DNA of 64,000 nt from Trogon surrucura (Eukaryota; Chordata; Aves; Trogoniformes; Trogonidae). Under the pieces are notes generated by a model. The model saw only the letters and a program-made list of their open reading frames with translations. It searched no databases and was not told where the DNA came from. Both the position numbers and the translations under genes were made by a program. Shown piece after piece: positions 1-15,200 of this stretch (its first letter is position 1; every line of letters begins with the position of its first letter). The stretch spans positions 178,526,412-178,590,411 of the forward strand of contig CM036617.1 in assembly GCA_020746105.1 (NCBI GenBank). The letters run 5' to 3'.

Positions 1-1397
1 TCCTTTCACACATTCATTAAGGTAATACGAGGAACAAATACTATTAAAAAAAATCAACCCTATAGCTGTAACTACCTGGCAGCAGATATAAAAACCTATT
101 CAAGTCAAAAGCTGTAAAATGAACATAGACATAGAAAGCAACTAAAGGATAAAAAAAACCCCAACCAACACCACTTCTCATCATACTCGTATTTGATGAT
201 AAAGTTCAGGAGCTATGGCACTGCAGTGAGGACAGAACTTGTATTTAGTGTTATCTTTAAGCCAGAATAAGATCAGCTCTCAAACACTTCGTTCACCTAA
301 AAAGATCTTCCTGTAAAAATATTTAGCTTTCTGTATAGTAATATAAGCCTACTTACTGCAAGTGTGTTTTTTATTCACAAATGACTTAAAAAGCATTCCA
401 CTGATTCACACAGGTCTGCTGTATGATGTCTTGTAAATCTTAACTCAAGGAGGAAGAATTTCATGTGCTACCAAATACCAAGAATTAAGAAAGAAAACAA
501 TTAGGATATAAGATATCCTTTCATCAAAGATCCTCATATTAATTGTTTCATCACTGTTTTTTCTCTTATGAGATAAGGTTGATAACTCTTAAGATGTCTC
601 TCTGAAGATACGTCTAAATTAAGAGAAAAGGTATATTCTTAAGAGACAGCTAAGCGTACAGTTTGGCTTGGAGCAAAGGCAAATGCAAGACCTCTGAGAG
701 ATTTAAATTAGTTTGGCAGGATGACTTTATTAAAATTGTTTTGGCTGAGCTGATGGATAAAGAAAACAAAAAAAAATAACTGACCAGAAGAAGCAAAGAC
801 AAAACTCAGGAACAGAAAAACTGTTGCAGAAAAATAAAAAAAACACGAAATAACCCAAATAGTATCAATGTGCAGAATAAATACACATTTCATGTTAGGT
901 TTATGGCTGAAACAATCTCAATATATGGTCAAGGGAATTACTTCTTCTTTTTTTCCTTTTAAGATGGAAGGGTGTCCTAAGATCATGTAAGGTAGAAAAT
1001 GACATTTAACAATTCCTCATTTGGTCCTTTTTGCTGAGAATAACCTACTAAGATCTGAAATTTTTACTAGCTGCTAAAGTCTAAGGATTAGCAATATACT
1101 TCAATAATTCCATTTATGAGCAGAACACTCAATGTCATCACATCAAGCACAGGCGAGATCCTCTTCACATCCATTAAGAATGTCCAACTGCAGCATATAC
1201 TGATGCAAAAAATAACATTCTTCTCCTCACAAAGAAGTTAAAACACATTAGTCTGTTTTCAGTTGGATACTTCATTAAAATTCCTGTGTTTTGGTCTCCT
1301 CCTACCTGTACCACAAGAAATTAGAAACAGCTCCCCTCAAGACAAGTTATAAACAGAAGTATTTTTGCATTTAGGGCAAGAATGAGGGCCTGGAGCT

Positions 1398-1421
1398 AAA
1401 CAAACAAACAAACAAACAAAC
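1398..1421. repeat. (AAAC)n microsatellite
   Basis: Six tandem AAAC units follow the context GGAGCT. This is a short, near-perfect tetranucleotide array with no nearby LINE or SINE body, so it is probably a simple slippage product rather than a retroelement tail. Confidence 0.9.
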
Positions 1422-3266
1422 CACATCTCCCTTTGGCACCGCTGCACAAATGGAAATGTTCATCACAGCTTATTGTAAGCTTATGGTACTAATGAGTAAC
1501 TGATGCTCTGTCTTGTTTGCAGATACTCAAAAAGCTGACTTGTTTCTTCTCTGGGTCAATTGCTTCACTAATGCCATTCAAAACTCTGTGCTGTCCTAAT
1601 CCTTCCTCATATGGAGTTAGGTGGCTTTCCCCAACACTGCCATCTTCATTAGGAACCAAAACCAGGCAGGCAGATGAAGCCCAGCAGTCCTAGAAGCACA
1701 GTAAAAGTTGGGCAGGGAGCTCTCGGGAGAGGAGATGGCACTGAGGCCATGAGGTGACTCATGGGAAAGCACTGAGGTGCAGGACAAGCAGTGACTAATC
1801 ATGGAGGGGAAGGAATGTCACCTCCCACCCCCACATCACACGAGTCACTCATCCCAGAGCTTAATGCCATGGAGGATGATGGGGAGCAACAGCAGGCACA
1901 GGAGGGGACCTCTGGAAAAGCAGGGCTGCATCCAGCCCTGGCATATATTCCCAGCTCAGTCCTCTTGTGCCCTCACCCTCTCCCACACCTGGGTGTCTGT
2001 GAGCAATCAACACACCAACAAATTGCAGTGGAATATATCAAAGATTATACACCTTGTGTAACCATGCTGCAATATTTCTGAGTATTGCTTAATTATTCGT
2101 AAATGCATCATCCATTTCTATGTGCATATATGCATATTCCATACCTGTTTGTCTGGTGTGGAAATAAATATGGCTGATAAAGTCAGTAGTATTTAGAAAC
2201 AAAATAATTTCATCCAAAAGGCAGGCATCTAGCCTGAGGGGAGCATCTAGGCAGCATCAACAGTCCATGCTCAGAAAAACAGAGAATTATGAAGCAGTTT
2301 AACCCATGCAGGAGCCTAATATAAGAAGAACGAATTCCTCTCTGAAGATATCTTTCAACAAAAAAGGTCAAAAGCAACCTAGAGGACTAGCTTAAATTAA
2401 ATTCCTAATTCTAGGTGATGAAAATCAGTGAGACTAATTCCATTTGTAGTGCACAACTATCTTTAAACTCAAACTTTGACTCTGTGGTTGACTCTGGAGG
2501 CATCTGGCTAAATATCTATAGAGGATCTATAGAAAGATACAGTGCACAGCAGATCCTGTTCCTCATATTTTTAGTGAAACCTGTGTAAATTTACCTGCTG
2601 TTTTCTACTGGGCCTAGATTGAACAGAGTGTGACTGTTCTGAATTGAATTGTTCCTGGAGAGGGACAGCAGGAATTTCCAAAGCTGAAGCCTGCAGACAT
2701 ACAACTATTCCAGGACGGACACACTAATTCCGTAATCATCCATATCTCACTGTCTTGTTTTTGTTTTTCTAGTTACGTGTTCAGAAAGCATCCCAGGCCT
2801 GGCACGTATATTGGTGTAAACAAGCTAGTCACACATTTAAATAACTGTACACATATTTATTAGGAACTGAAGGCTACAAATGAAAATAGAGGAAGAGTTG
2901 TTGAGAATGGTATTTCATAATGCGGCAAGACCTGTGTTTGAGGGCTTACCATACTGAAGGAGGTGATATGGAGATTATCAAAGTGAGAATGTGTACACAC
3001 CTAACCAGATGCCTAATAATTTAATGCTTAAACAATCCCCTCCCTCCCTGATGGCAGTAGCTTCTTGTTACTCCGATGTCCCAGCACTCTGCCCTCAAGC
3101 ACATTGCTGCTCACAATTTCTTCCTTGCCAGCTACCTAACCCCATTAGGTATTACTGTATCTTATCAGAAAAGCAAGATAACAAACATGCAACACATGCA
3201 TCATCTACACTAAATATCTAAGAGTTACTACTTTGTCCCTGTGCCTGTTCAGCTCTTTAAAAAACA

Positions 3267-3280
3267 TTTTTTTTTTTTTT
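3267..3280. repeat. Poly(T) run
   Basis: A 14-base T run in AT-rich DNA. No retrocopy body is recognisable on its downstream (minus-strand upstream) side. Confidence 0.85.
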
Positions 3281-6176
3281 GAAGCAAAGACACTGGAATA
3301 GAATTTGAAATACATCAGTATAATGCAATATGAAGACAGACATAAAACTATCTTATTCTTAATAAGGGAAAATATAAAGTGCTTTCCATGATCTTGGTCC
3401 CATTCTGACGTGTTAAACATGTCTTTAGACCATAGCTTTATGGAAGCCAAAACATCCTATTCAAGTTTTTAGATTTCACTGCAAAGGCCCAGTTTGCCAT
3501 TCCTATTTTAGTATTTTGGGCAAGTCTAACTGCTTTCAATTCTGGACAAACACACCAGGCTATTCTTATTCTACATCTGATTTATCACAGGCATGCATTA
3601 AATTTAGATCTCCTTTTGGGAAACACTGATATTAAATCTTACAACTAAATCACCACCACACTGCAACAAAAACCAAACAGCACACTGAAAACAGTGTTAA
3701 CCTGATAGAGCCTAGCGATGCAGTCAACTCCTTCTACTAAGATCAGTTTATTCCATCTATGGAAATAAATACTAAATATGAGAAATAAAGTAACAGCAGT
3801 AAATTACTCTATAGCTATTCATTCTTTCAATATAAAAATATAAACACGTCAAGCAGTATTAATACATTTATATGACATACGCAGAGCACATACAGATGAA
3901 CACAACAAATTGCATTCATTCTCCTCTGATCCTGAGCCAGGTCTGTATCAGGCCAACATTTTGGCATTAATTAATGTAGCTTTTAAAACTGCTCCACCTT
4001 GTGCCAGCTGCCTAAAGCATCCTGTAGCTCTCACGAATGATGGGGCTGCAAGCAATCCCCAGTCACACCTGCTCTACCACACATATTAGCAGTCACGGTG
4101 CTCCATGGTCAATGGTCCATCCAGACGGGCTGCCCTCCCCAGGGCCCTCACCAAGTGATAACCATCTCATCTGGTCCTAGTCCTGCTCTGAGTCCTGCCA
4201 AGTCTGACCTAAACTGTTTATATTGTTACTCATTTGATTATACGATAATGCAACTTCCAGAGTCAGCACTGGGGGAACATATTCAGGGAAAAGGTCATAC
4301 GTCGACATAATGTTTTCACCTCCATTTAAACAGTGCATACATACATAACTAAAGCTGCTGGTAAACTTTATTGCAACGTAAATCCTTGGTGAGAGAAAGG
4401 GAAGGGAATTATCAGTGCAATTAGCTGTGATCCATTCCAATATCAGTGCCAAGTTTTTGTACAAATCAATAATTTATTGCAAGAAATGCTCCCAGCCTGG
4501 TTTCCTATGCCGCTTTTTTTCTAGGCACACGTTTTACTCACACAACCAAAAACTCCTACGAGCATGTAAAAATTACTACCTTTGTAGACAAACAGGAACC
4601 GTAGGGTTCTCTCTGTGCGTTTCTTTCTTACACTGTGTACAAGGAAACTGTGTGCAATTTGTGGTTTCTTCTTGAAAGAATCACTCAAATGCCTAAGCAA
4701 GAGTGAAAATTGGAAGGAGTATGATAAAAGCCACTACTAAGTGGCATCTTAGTGTATTATGAGAGTGGTGTATTTTCTTGGCTTGGATTTTTGGCAGAAG
4801 GAATCTGGAAAGATTTATTTGGTAAAATCTGTACTTCATATATATTTTCAATTGCAGAAGATTTCACATGGAGTAAGAACTACATCAAATTGCTCACAGC
4901 CAAGGAGGAGCACGCTATGTTGACAGCCTCTTACAACAACAACTGAAGCACTTCAGATTGCAGGAAAGAACGGCACTATTATCTCAAGACATACCAAAGA
5001 GGTAACTTACTGACATATACTGACTTTTGTTGACATGCAGCAGTAACCCTTTTCCTGCCCTCAATTTCCTTTTCAAAACAGTGGCATCCTCTGAACAGCA
5101 GCGACTCCACTTGCTGCAGACTCTCATTCTCCTGACCACCCCCACACACTCACCCACTATTGCTTTAAGAGCCCTTTTGGTGAGGTAATTTTGCACTTCA
5201 AAGCAACAGATGCTTACAAAACTTTATTAACTCTAAAGGGACTCCTTCAACAGAAGCTTTATGCAAACAAAATGCAGGGCATCCATAACCAGCTCAGAGT
5301 TCTAGCATATTCTAAAGAGATGCCTTTAGCCAACAATATTTATTTGTCATTGCAACTTAAACAATCCAGAGTATAACCCATGACATTCTACAAAAAATCT
5401 ATTTGATTTTCAACACGTAACACCCCTTTTTGCATCAGACCAAAATAAAGTATATAACTAGATAATCAATTCTGTTCCACAAGGCTAAAAGGACTAATAA
5501 AAGTACCTATCTGGCATATGAATAAATCAATTGACAAACCTCCCAGGACATACTGTAAGCCAGAATCTCATTAAAGATGATGTTAAAATTTAGCAGAGCA
5601 CCTGCTTCTCTGCTTGGAAGAAGTTGATATGAATACAGAGCAGCCAGAGAAAGGAAAAACTGCGCCAAATCAGGTCAGAACTGCTTTGTCAGCTCTTGCC
5701 TTTTGAATCAGTCTTGCACCATGAAAAGATCACTGTAAAATAACGAGATTTATCTCTGATTCTGGAGTATCCTATAAATCCTATATAATAAAGGTCTCAC
5801 ATTTGCATATTGATAATATGAATTCAACAGTTTTGCCTTGTTACATTTTTAAGAGCAATACACATAAAGCCACTATGGTAATCAGTGCAAGTTACACTTC
5901 TTAAAGTTTTCTGTACAAAATTTTTACTTACTTACAGTGACTGTGTAGTTTCTCTCAACCTACTTTTGCCATTAAGCAGAGGCAGACCCCCATCTACGTT
6001 ATCTTTTCTATATTGCTTGTTACTGTAGTGCTATTCTATTTGGCAAAATGAAAATCAGTAAGTCCCTGCAGATGTGTATGACACTGTTCTGTCAGCCAGT
6101 GATCTTTTATACATTAATTTTAAATTAATTTTTCCCTGTGCCAGAAATCATCCTTAATGGTAGGCTGAAACTTAAC

Positions 6177-6215
6177 GTTTAATACACTGGAATGAATGTT
6201 TAATACACTGGAATG
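6177..6215. repeat. Short tandem duplication, 21-bp period
   Basis: The 18-mer GTTTAATACACTGGAATG occurs at 6177-6194 and again at 6198-6215, separated by AAT. The copies are identical, so this is a recent local tandem duplication or slippage event. No longer array is present. Confidence 0.9.
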
Positions 6216-9200
6216 CATAATCCACTGACAATTACAGAGAAGGATGAAATTCAGTTCTGTGTTCCTACATATTGAGTACTCCATACATGGCTTTTACAGT
6301 GATTATGCAGTATTAGGAATATTGCACAATATTAGGAAATGATGAAAATTTCCAACTCCTGAAGGGAAGTCCTGCAGACAGGGAGATGAAAACGAAACAA
6401 ACAAAAATATTAACGTCAACAATGAAACAAACAAGTGAGACATACTTGTGGAAGAGTGAAGGAGAGGCATAAACACTGTAAAACTTCTTCCAAGGAAAAA
6501 TTGTGGAAAAAAAAGTGGGAGAAAAACTACATGAGTAGCTCATCACTCTGTCACCTGAAAATGTGGTCACAGCTCTGCCTGTTTAACTTTTGACTAAAGG
6601 AGATAGGGTATGGTGCTTGACATGTCCAAATATATTGTATTCAAATACACAAAAAATATAATTTTCTTTTTTATTGAGTATGAGGAAATATCTACTGTGC
6701 AAATAATGAAAGCTGTACATGTTGCTTTTATTCTCTCAAAGTATGATAGAAATCCAAAGAACTGCATGAAAGGTTGAATTGAAGATCTTGCTCTAGAAAT
6801 ACCAAGAATACAGTACACTTTTAAGGCTTATTTACCTTGTAGTCATGAAACCATAATATCATTAAAATACCCATCAATTTACTGGAAAAAAATCTTTAAA
6901 AAATGCACTAACCAAGAGTGAAAGAATCAAATATAGCATGTGTACATTAAAAAAACATCACCTAGACAGGTATGAATCAGAGAAAAGTAAAAAACACAAA
7001 TCTTAATTCTTCTCCTATTGCCTCTTTTCCCACCCACACCACCAGCTTCATAATTCAGTAAGAAAAAAAAAAATCAGAAGAAAGGGAGGAAAGCAGGCTG
7101 CTATGCCAGAAATGTGGTTTTGATGAAAAAATTAGTCCTGTTTTATCCAACGACAGTGTTCAAACACCTCAGAGCAGACCAGATGTTGACTGGAGCAAAC
7201 TAACAACACCCTGTGTATGTTTTTAGTCCAGGCTGCCTCCCATCCTATTGACTGTTTTCCCCTAAAGCCTCCACATTGCATCAGTCGCCTCCCGACGGGA
7301 AGACGTTCTTCACACAGCTGGATGACATGGCTCCTTAAACAGCTGCTGCTGCTACAAAAGCTTCTGAGAACTTCTCATCACTAACATCACCTTGTCTTGG
7401 CAGGAGTTTGAATTTAAGGACAGGACCCATGTCTTCTACTTGGAAACCTCTGAAACCATCTGAACATACCCAGCTTGACCATGCTTTCCCAGGAACAGCC
7501 TGCACCTTTTTATCATTGAGGCATAACATTCATTTTAATTGCATAGACATTGAAGACAAAGGAAAGGTCTAACGTGAGGAGCTTGTAAATTCTCCTCAAA
7601 CAATGCCCATCAGATGCACTGAGGCAAGGCTGACAGAATGAGAAGTGGTGCCAGGGAGGGAGTCTACACAGTAAATAACATCTCAGGTAAGCTCAGAGCA
7701 TTCAGGAAATTGTAGCATCCCACTACCAGCATAAAATCTCAAGAACTAAACTAGAATCAGTGTAAAAGTAAATGAAGTGGCATAAAACTCAGTTCATGAT
7801 AATTGCATTATTTCTGCTCAGTCAGTTTATGCAGTCTTACACGAGCTTAAAACTCCCCTCTCCACATATTGTAGGGCTAATCAAGATTTCTAATATGTTG
7901 GCAAAAATAAAAGCTGTTTCCTGCAGGAAGAACAAGGGATGGTCCAAAGCTTAGCAAGGAGAAGGAAAAAGGTTCATGAAACTTAATGCTCTTCTAGCAT
8001 CTGGAATTTACACAAAAAAAATTACCTCTGCCTCCCAGTAGCCTTCCCAATCTCTGCAATTACATCAGCAAGTCCTTTCCTATTGGCACCTGTTACAATC
8101 TCTAAATGGCTCTTACAGCCAGTGCAGCACCACTAATGAGGAGAAACAACTAGAGGATTTCAACTTCCACACTGCCTTTGAAACACATTTCAGAAATGAC
8201 AGCAGCTGTAATGATTTAAACTACAGCACTCCCCCACCCCAGAGATCCCAAAATATTCTAGAAGCAGCTAAACAAAGTACCATGTATGTCACTAATTAAA
8301 GTACTAAAATACCAAGGAGCCCTACTATGCTCCAGGATCTTCCATGCAGCTATATAACAGGGAATAAAAGGTATTTCTTGCTTTAGGTAGTATAAATCCA
8401 GCTACAAGAGAGGACATAGAAAAAGATAGATTTAGGAGAAAGCCAGATATGTTTACTTTGTAAGTGCAGGTACACTCAAATAAACTGCATTTCCCTGGAA
8501 ATAATGTTGAGGGGTACGTGTCCTGTCCCTCGGGGAATGAATCTTAGTCTCCAGCTGTGGTGCTTCCACACTTGTCTGGTGTTTACCAAGGCACATGGCA
8601 AAGTGCAGCACAATGTGGGAGTACAGAGTCAGGTCACAGGAACAGGGTCTCTGCTGCCTCGCTGATCGCAGTAATGTAGGTCACTATAGTAGACAAAATT
8701 CACTGCACGTCACCAGCACAGTGAACATCAGGTTTGCTTTAGGCATCAGATTCAACATATTTTAACACTCAAGTCATACAGGCATAATCAGGACCCTACA
8801 GCTTATCTGGCCTGCTTAAAAGGCAGTTTCCGGGCCTAATATGATTAACATAAAAAAACTCCAAATGATTTACACCTTATTTCCTACACAGTCCAAAAAG
8901 TCCTCCTCTTGCTACACGTTGAGACTGGAAGGAAGCTATGTCATACCTATTTTTTTGGAACTTAAATGTATAATGTTTCTAGCTAAGAATCTTCTACCTA
9001 CATTTTTTTCTATTTCTCACAGAAATAATTACCACATATCTTTTAGCACATTAATCCTGTCAGCTGACTTTCCCAATCTTATTCATGTTCTGTCTCACTT
9101 CCTTTTGGATTAATTTTCAACTATATTTAAATGTTATTTAGCCCTCTTGAGACTGTCCAGATTTTTTCCAACCATGCTCATCATCTTTTGAAATTTTACT

Positions 9201-12200
9201 CATTCAAACCCTCGCATCATGAATGGCTTGGCACTGAACATGGTTTAATTATTATTTTAAAATATTGGCAATTGAAGCCAGAAGGGGAATGGATTAACAT
9301 CAGTATGTCATCTAATTAAAAATATATCTTATTTTACAATCTGTCACCAAAAATTAACATGCTGAAATTCTGCTGAACACGCTGCTGAGCCAATGCCACA
9401 AAGGCAAAGGAGAAAAGGCATGAGGAAAACAACTACACTCCTTCTGAAACAGTAAGCCTCCTGAAAAAGAAATTTCTGAGGGTGCTGCACTCTGAGAAAG
9501 TCCTTCTTTTCCAGAGCAGCATCTGTGTAACCCAGATCTAAACCCCCAGCTGGTACACCATCTGAGAAATCACCACTGAAAGTCTTGATCAACAACATAA
9601 AAAAATAAAGCAACCACTCCAAAAAAAAAATTAAGCCTTTCTTTCTCAAATGAATTATTAGGATTAAGGTGGGAGTTTTTTTATGAAGAAAAAAGCTCAA
9701 ATTGCCTAGAGAATGGCTGCCTGAAACAAATTACTTCAGAAAGAGCTAAATTCTTCCACCAGTTTGTCTTTTAAAGTGTGTTTCTTGCCTCCCTCTAACA
9801 CAGCTGTTCATCCTTGTACATCTTCCATGCTTCTGAATTAAGCAGAGCCACACTGTAACTGTTACTTTGAGTTTCTGCCAATAGCCAGAAAACTGTGAGA
9901 TAGCAAGAAGCTGGATCCTCTTTTCCTTCAGCAGGTAAAGGAGCTCTGCTGAGAACAGAAATGGGGATGAGGTCTCTGGACAACCAAGGGAGTGGAAAGT
10001 GTATAAAAAGCAAGGGAGTGAAAAAAACCACAAAATGAGAACAATGAACCTCGCTTGCTCTTCAGCAAGCATTGGGCACCAGACAGTAGAAAAGGGCATT
10101 CAGGGAACAAAGAATAGGGTAAAAAAAATGTGATTTAAATAGCCACAAGGGAGCTTTTATTTTTCTGCAACTCCTCTTTGCTTACAAGATCTAATCCCAG
10201 TGGTGTTTTGTGCAGAGAGAGCTCTGTGAGCTACCCTATTTTTACACTGTTTTGAATCACTAGTCTCTACATGCAGATCCAAATGAATCCCAACAGGGGC
10301 CTCAAGATCTCCTTGCAAATACACAGTTTACAAAAGAAAATGTTTGCAATACACAGTGAATGAGGTTAACTGAAAGGCAAATTATTCATGATTCAGTCAC
10401 AAAATTAAATACAATAGTCAAAATACAGTGCTGTGTAAAATAAATACATATCTTTTTGGAGGGGAAAATAAAGCCCCTCTACAATCCATCAAGGTAGTAA
10501 AAAAAAGTGTGTATGTGCTCTGTTCTCAATATCTGGCACTAGAGGTTAGTCTCTATAGCCGGATGTGCTGGCCATTCACAAGTGAAGGCAATTACTATTC
10601 AAAGGGGAAAAGTTTTATGATGTTTTGAGCTCTACGGATGTGTGACCAAGCTTAATGAAGGACTGGATTATTTAGTGTGTTAATAGAGAAACAGCTGGGT
10701 GAACCAGATTCATATTTAATTAGGAAACAGTGTCAAGACTCTGTGCCTGAAGCCACTGCAAAATTATCCGTACAATGAATTTTGTTCAAATTGCACTATA
10801 ATTTCTAGACTCTTCCCTCACAAATTTTAAAAGAGATACGAATAAAAAGAAGCCTACAAAGCCTAGCAAGGATTTCAATCAGATGTTCAGAAAAATATAT
10901 TGGTCCTTTTGTTTGATTGCAGAATGTTCTTATACCAAACCGAGAAACTCCACTGTCTGTACAAGGAAGGGTACTGTGCTGGGTGGGTGAGAGGAGGAAG
11001 CCCCACAAGCAAGGACAAGGGCTCTTCCCAGAGCACTGGTACCAGTTCAGTGAACTGAAAGTTTTCTAAGTCCCGTGGTGCCAAGAGGATTAGGAGCTCA
11101 GGCAACAGTGACCAGGCACCAAGGGGAGCCATAGGTAATGCTGCATCAACCTTTGGCACCTGAGCCAGCCTTCTTGTTTTCAGTCGTTCAGTCTCTGGTT
11201 CAAGAATAAGGATTCTTAGTAGTGTCTTAACTTACTCAAATATCACAGGCTCCGAGGACGTTTATTTTAGCAAATTAGGGTTCCCAAAGCTTAGTTTTGA
11301 CTGCTTCCTTTCCCACCCTGGATGTGGCCCTACTGCAGAGGGCTAAGATCAGCATCGCAACCTAACTGTCACCTGTGGTACTTGCTCTGTCTTCTCATCC
11401 AAGTTTCCAGACCCTACCTGTTCCTTTTCTCCCTTAGCCATTTCTTTAGCCCCATCTTTCTCCCTCCCTCAGCTTCCCCCTCAGCACAGCTCTGAACTAC
11501 AATCTCTTCATTATTTCATTGATTTGATGTCATTTCCCCTATACGCCATCGGGCCTGAGGAAGATAAATCCTGCTGCCGAGGGCAGACTTTTCATTTTCT
11601 CAGTGTCCATGTCCAGTATCACACCAACTTCTGAATGCTGGGAAAGGCAAGTCCAAGGACTGCAGTATGTTCACTAGAAATATAATTATGGGTGGTTTAT
11701 TTTCTGAACTCCAAGTTTAGAAAGCTTGTGTGAACTGAGACTTTCCAATGCTCACATCCCATTCAAATTTCAGAAGATTTTTCACAGAGAAGGAGTGAAA
11801 CGCACTCTCCTGACCCTCCAGCATTCCCTTGCCAAATTTGAAGACTCTGCTCCAAAACAGAGTTGTTATAGCTTCTTAGTGAAACAGTCATAAGACTCTT
11901 ACTTTATCCAGCACAGTAGCGCCTGTCACCATTTCATCTTCATTCTTGGAAATAAATGAAACAATTTTATCGATATTCTTCTAAAACTCCTGCTTAAAGC
12001 CAACACCTGCCTTAAAAGTGTTAGCCCATATATTTAAAGTTAACAAACCTCTAACAAGGCCTTGTGATGGATGGAGATGATTCTCCATCCTTACATCTTT
12101 CAATATATCTGGGAGATTGGCACTTAATTTCATTGCACCCTAGATGCTAGGTCCCTAAATCTCTGTGAAAATTTGCTCACAAGCTATATTTCTCTTTTGA

Positions 12201-15200
12201 GATTTTATGGCATGTACGGGAGATGTAACTACCTCCTCAGTGGAAACAGAGACTGATTAGGGGATTCTTGCCTCCTTTCTGCAGTCTACTTTAAGGGGTG
12301 GATAGCTCTAAACTGTAAAGTCAGTGAGAGACACGAGTCTGTCAGAGACCCTTCATCCCACCCTAGGACAGTTGTGTGCAGATCCTCAGGGAGTCTATGT
12401 GACCAGATGTCTCACCTCCAGGACCTGACTGATAACTACAGCTGTCTGCAGTTACGTAACCTTTGAAGAAATGGAATCAGGACTAAAAACTGCAACATAC
12501 TAATGGTCCAGCAAGATAATTAGCTGGCTGGAAGGAGGAACAATCATAAAAAAGCCCTGGTGTCAGAAGCCAGTTGTGACAGAAGCACTCTGCAGCTTCC
12601 AGGCAGGCTCAGGGAAGGCCCCAGCCCAGACCCCCAAACAGAGGGTAACTGCAGCCCCCTTTGCTTTGAGACATTGTGGCGCTCAGAAATGGAATGATGT
12701 GGTCCAAAGTGCAACCCATAGTTCAGCGAGGGTATTTTATTCGTTACATTTTAAGCGAATAGTGTGTAGGGTGGGTTGATTTTTTTCCATCCAAAATGCA
12801 AGTTACAATCTTCTCTCAGTCCCAGCAGACCACAACCCATATTCTAAGAATAGAGCTTCTTCAAGTTTCTCAAACAGCTATAAAATAGGCCTGTAAATGA
12901 AATGATTGCCTAAGTAAAGTAGCCTTCTCAAAAAGGCTCCCTTTCTAAGAGTATGTCTTGTCTACCTATTCGTAAAGAAAACTTCCCCCCTAAAAGTGTT
13001 CTCCAGTCCTCTACTGGAACATGAAAGGCAGCAGAAGCTCTGATTTTTCTGTGAATACAGATTACCTGCAGCATCAATAACTACCTGGAGTCATAAACCA
13101 TGTCACGGGCAAGTAAACTGTTTTAATGGGCTGCATGGGAACTTGAGATTAACAAATTGGCCTGAGGGGAAAAAAAAAGTCACCCTTAAGGAAAACAAAT
13201 TAAGATTGGAAATGGAAGCAGAGCTGGGCAAACGTACACTTTCAACTCTTCTGAAAGCACAAGAGGGGAAAAAATAACAGTTAGCAAAAGCCCAAGGAAT
13301 ACATTAGAGGAATTTGCTTATTACTAGAGAAGCCACTGAAGCCATTTGTTAGGTGACATGAAGCCTGCTAGGATCCTAAGGCACTGTTAGCGATCCTGTG
13401 TCGTTAACTGACTTACAAGGGATTGGAAGATTCTAACAACAGTGGGTGAGCAATTTCTTCAGAGAAGAACATACTGTCGTTTCATTGGTGTCATTCGTTT
13501 TACAGTCCTCACAGTAACCTCGGAGTTCAAACAATGCTCAAGCAAAAGCAGGCATGGGACTGCAGGCACAGGAAGGCTTGGGGTTTGTTTTTATTCAAAT
13601 AGAGGCAGCAGCAGTCCAGCTCAGAGTAGTCAAATCTGTTTTCCTGTTATGCTTTTCCTTCGTAATAACTGCTTTTCATTTTTTTTAAAATACAGCAATA
13701 AAAACGGAAATTCCATAAAAGCTGTCTTCTTTTATATGAAAGTAAGGGGGGAGGGGGAACCACAAAACCATATGGAAGTCAATTAAATGCTTTATTTGTT
13801 CAGCAAAATAAGGGACTGTATATTTCCTGAATTAAATTTGTTTTCATTGTCCTTCTGTGGGTAACTGTTTTAGGGAGATCATATACAATGCCAGTTCTCA
13901 TTCATGAATTTTCAAACTAAGAGGCTGTATTCTGCAGGTACATGGCTTTATAGGTGAGGTTAACTCCTTAAAATCTTTGCTTCATCATGTTTCCAGTGAT
14001 GTAACGGGAAGCAGGCAATGTCCTGTTACAATTTTAGCAATGCATCTGCTATATAATTCTCAGTAGTTGTAATAATAGCTGTTTAATTTTTGCTAGTAAC
14101 TGAGAACAAATTCTTAAGGGGAAAAAGATCAATAACTTTTTAACATCCACAAATACAATATACATAAGGAAACAGTTTTGGACAACATTAGATATAGGGC
14201 CCTCATGAAGAAAATATATCAAGAGAACATTACTTTCAGCCTGATCCATTACTGGAAATTGCAGGTGATATTGTTATGAAAAATTGCTCAAATCTCATTG
14301 CACTAATTCTTTCCTGTAATTTTTATCACTTGATGCTAGACATGCAGTATTGTATGAAATATTCAGTATTTTTAATTTTAAGGTGACTTAAGAGAGAAAT
14401 GACTCACCAAAATCACTCTGTTGCTTTAGCATTGTCCTTTCTTAACCTTTACACTTTCAGCAGCTATTAGTCCTTTGGGGCTCAAACAAAATTCGACACG
14501 CAGCCACCCAGAACATTGTTACTTGCTTCAAAAATAATATGAAAAGTAATTAATACCTGTTGATGCTTAGATGTTCATTAGAAAGCTCTCTCGCAATTTA
14601 ATGTATACCTCAGAAAGTGCAATATATACTGTAATTATATCTTACTATTTATAATAATTATCTAGGAGAAAATTAATAATGACAGTTGTTTATCCCAAGG
14701 AAACCACAGAAGGGGGAGAAGAAGATGTAGCCTGGAAGTTTTGGCATGCAGTTTTAATTCACCTGTACAGGATTCAATTGGTATTTTAATGACGATAGCT
14801 GTAGATACAATGCAAGAACAAGAGAGGGACATAACGACATAGGACTATAATTGATGGAAAGTTGGAGGAAGTAATAATATAAGGGATACTGTTTTGGGTT
14901 AGAAGGACTCAGAGTCAACATCTGAAGAGCCCAAAGGACATTGGGTTTTATTCTGCACAACAAGTAAAAGAAATTTGTGCTTCATTATTCTCTTTGAACA
15001 AATACTCCAGCAATTTTCTAAAATTTCGAAATGTTTATTCCTAATTTCCAAAATTAGATTCCTTATGCATTAAATTATCGCTATAACCATGTGAACTCAG
15101 AGATAAAACTTGTGTATTGCTCTAGTTTTCATATACAATGTTGAAAGAAATGTAAAAGGACAAAATCATCAGCATATTCTGTTAAACACAACATCCCAAG

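Noticed and set aside
1791-2081. 96-codon frame overlapped by another plus-strand frame
   Set aside because: Two overlapping frames in a slightly GC-rich patch, with no recognisable motif or splice sites; typical chance frames.
13442-13786. 114-codon plus-strand open frame
   Set aside because: No homology recognised, and its end runs through low-complexity and AT-rich sequence; likely chance.
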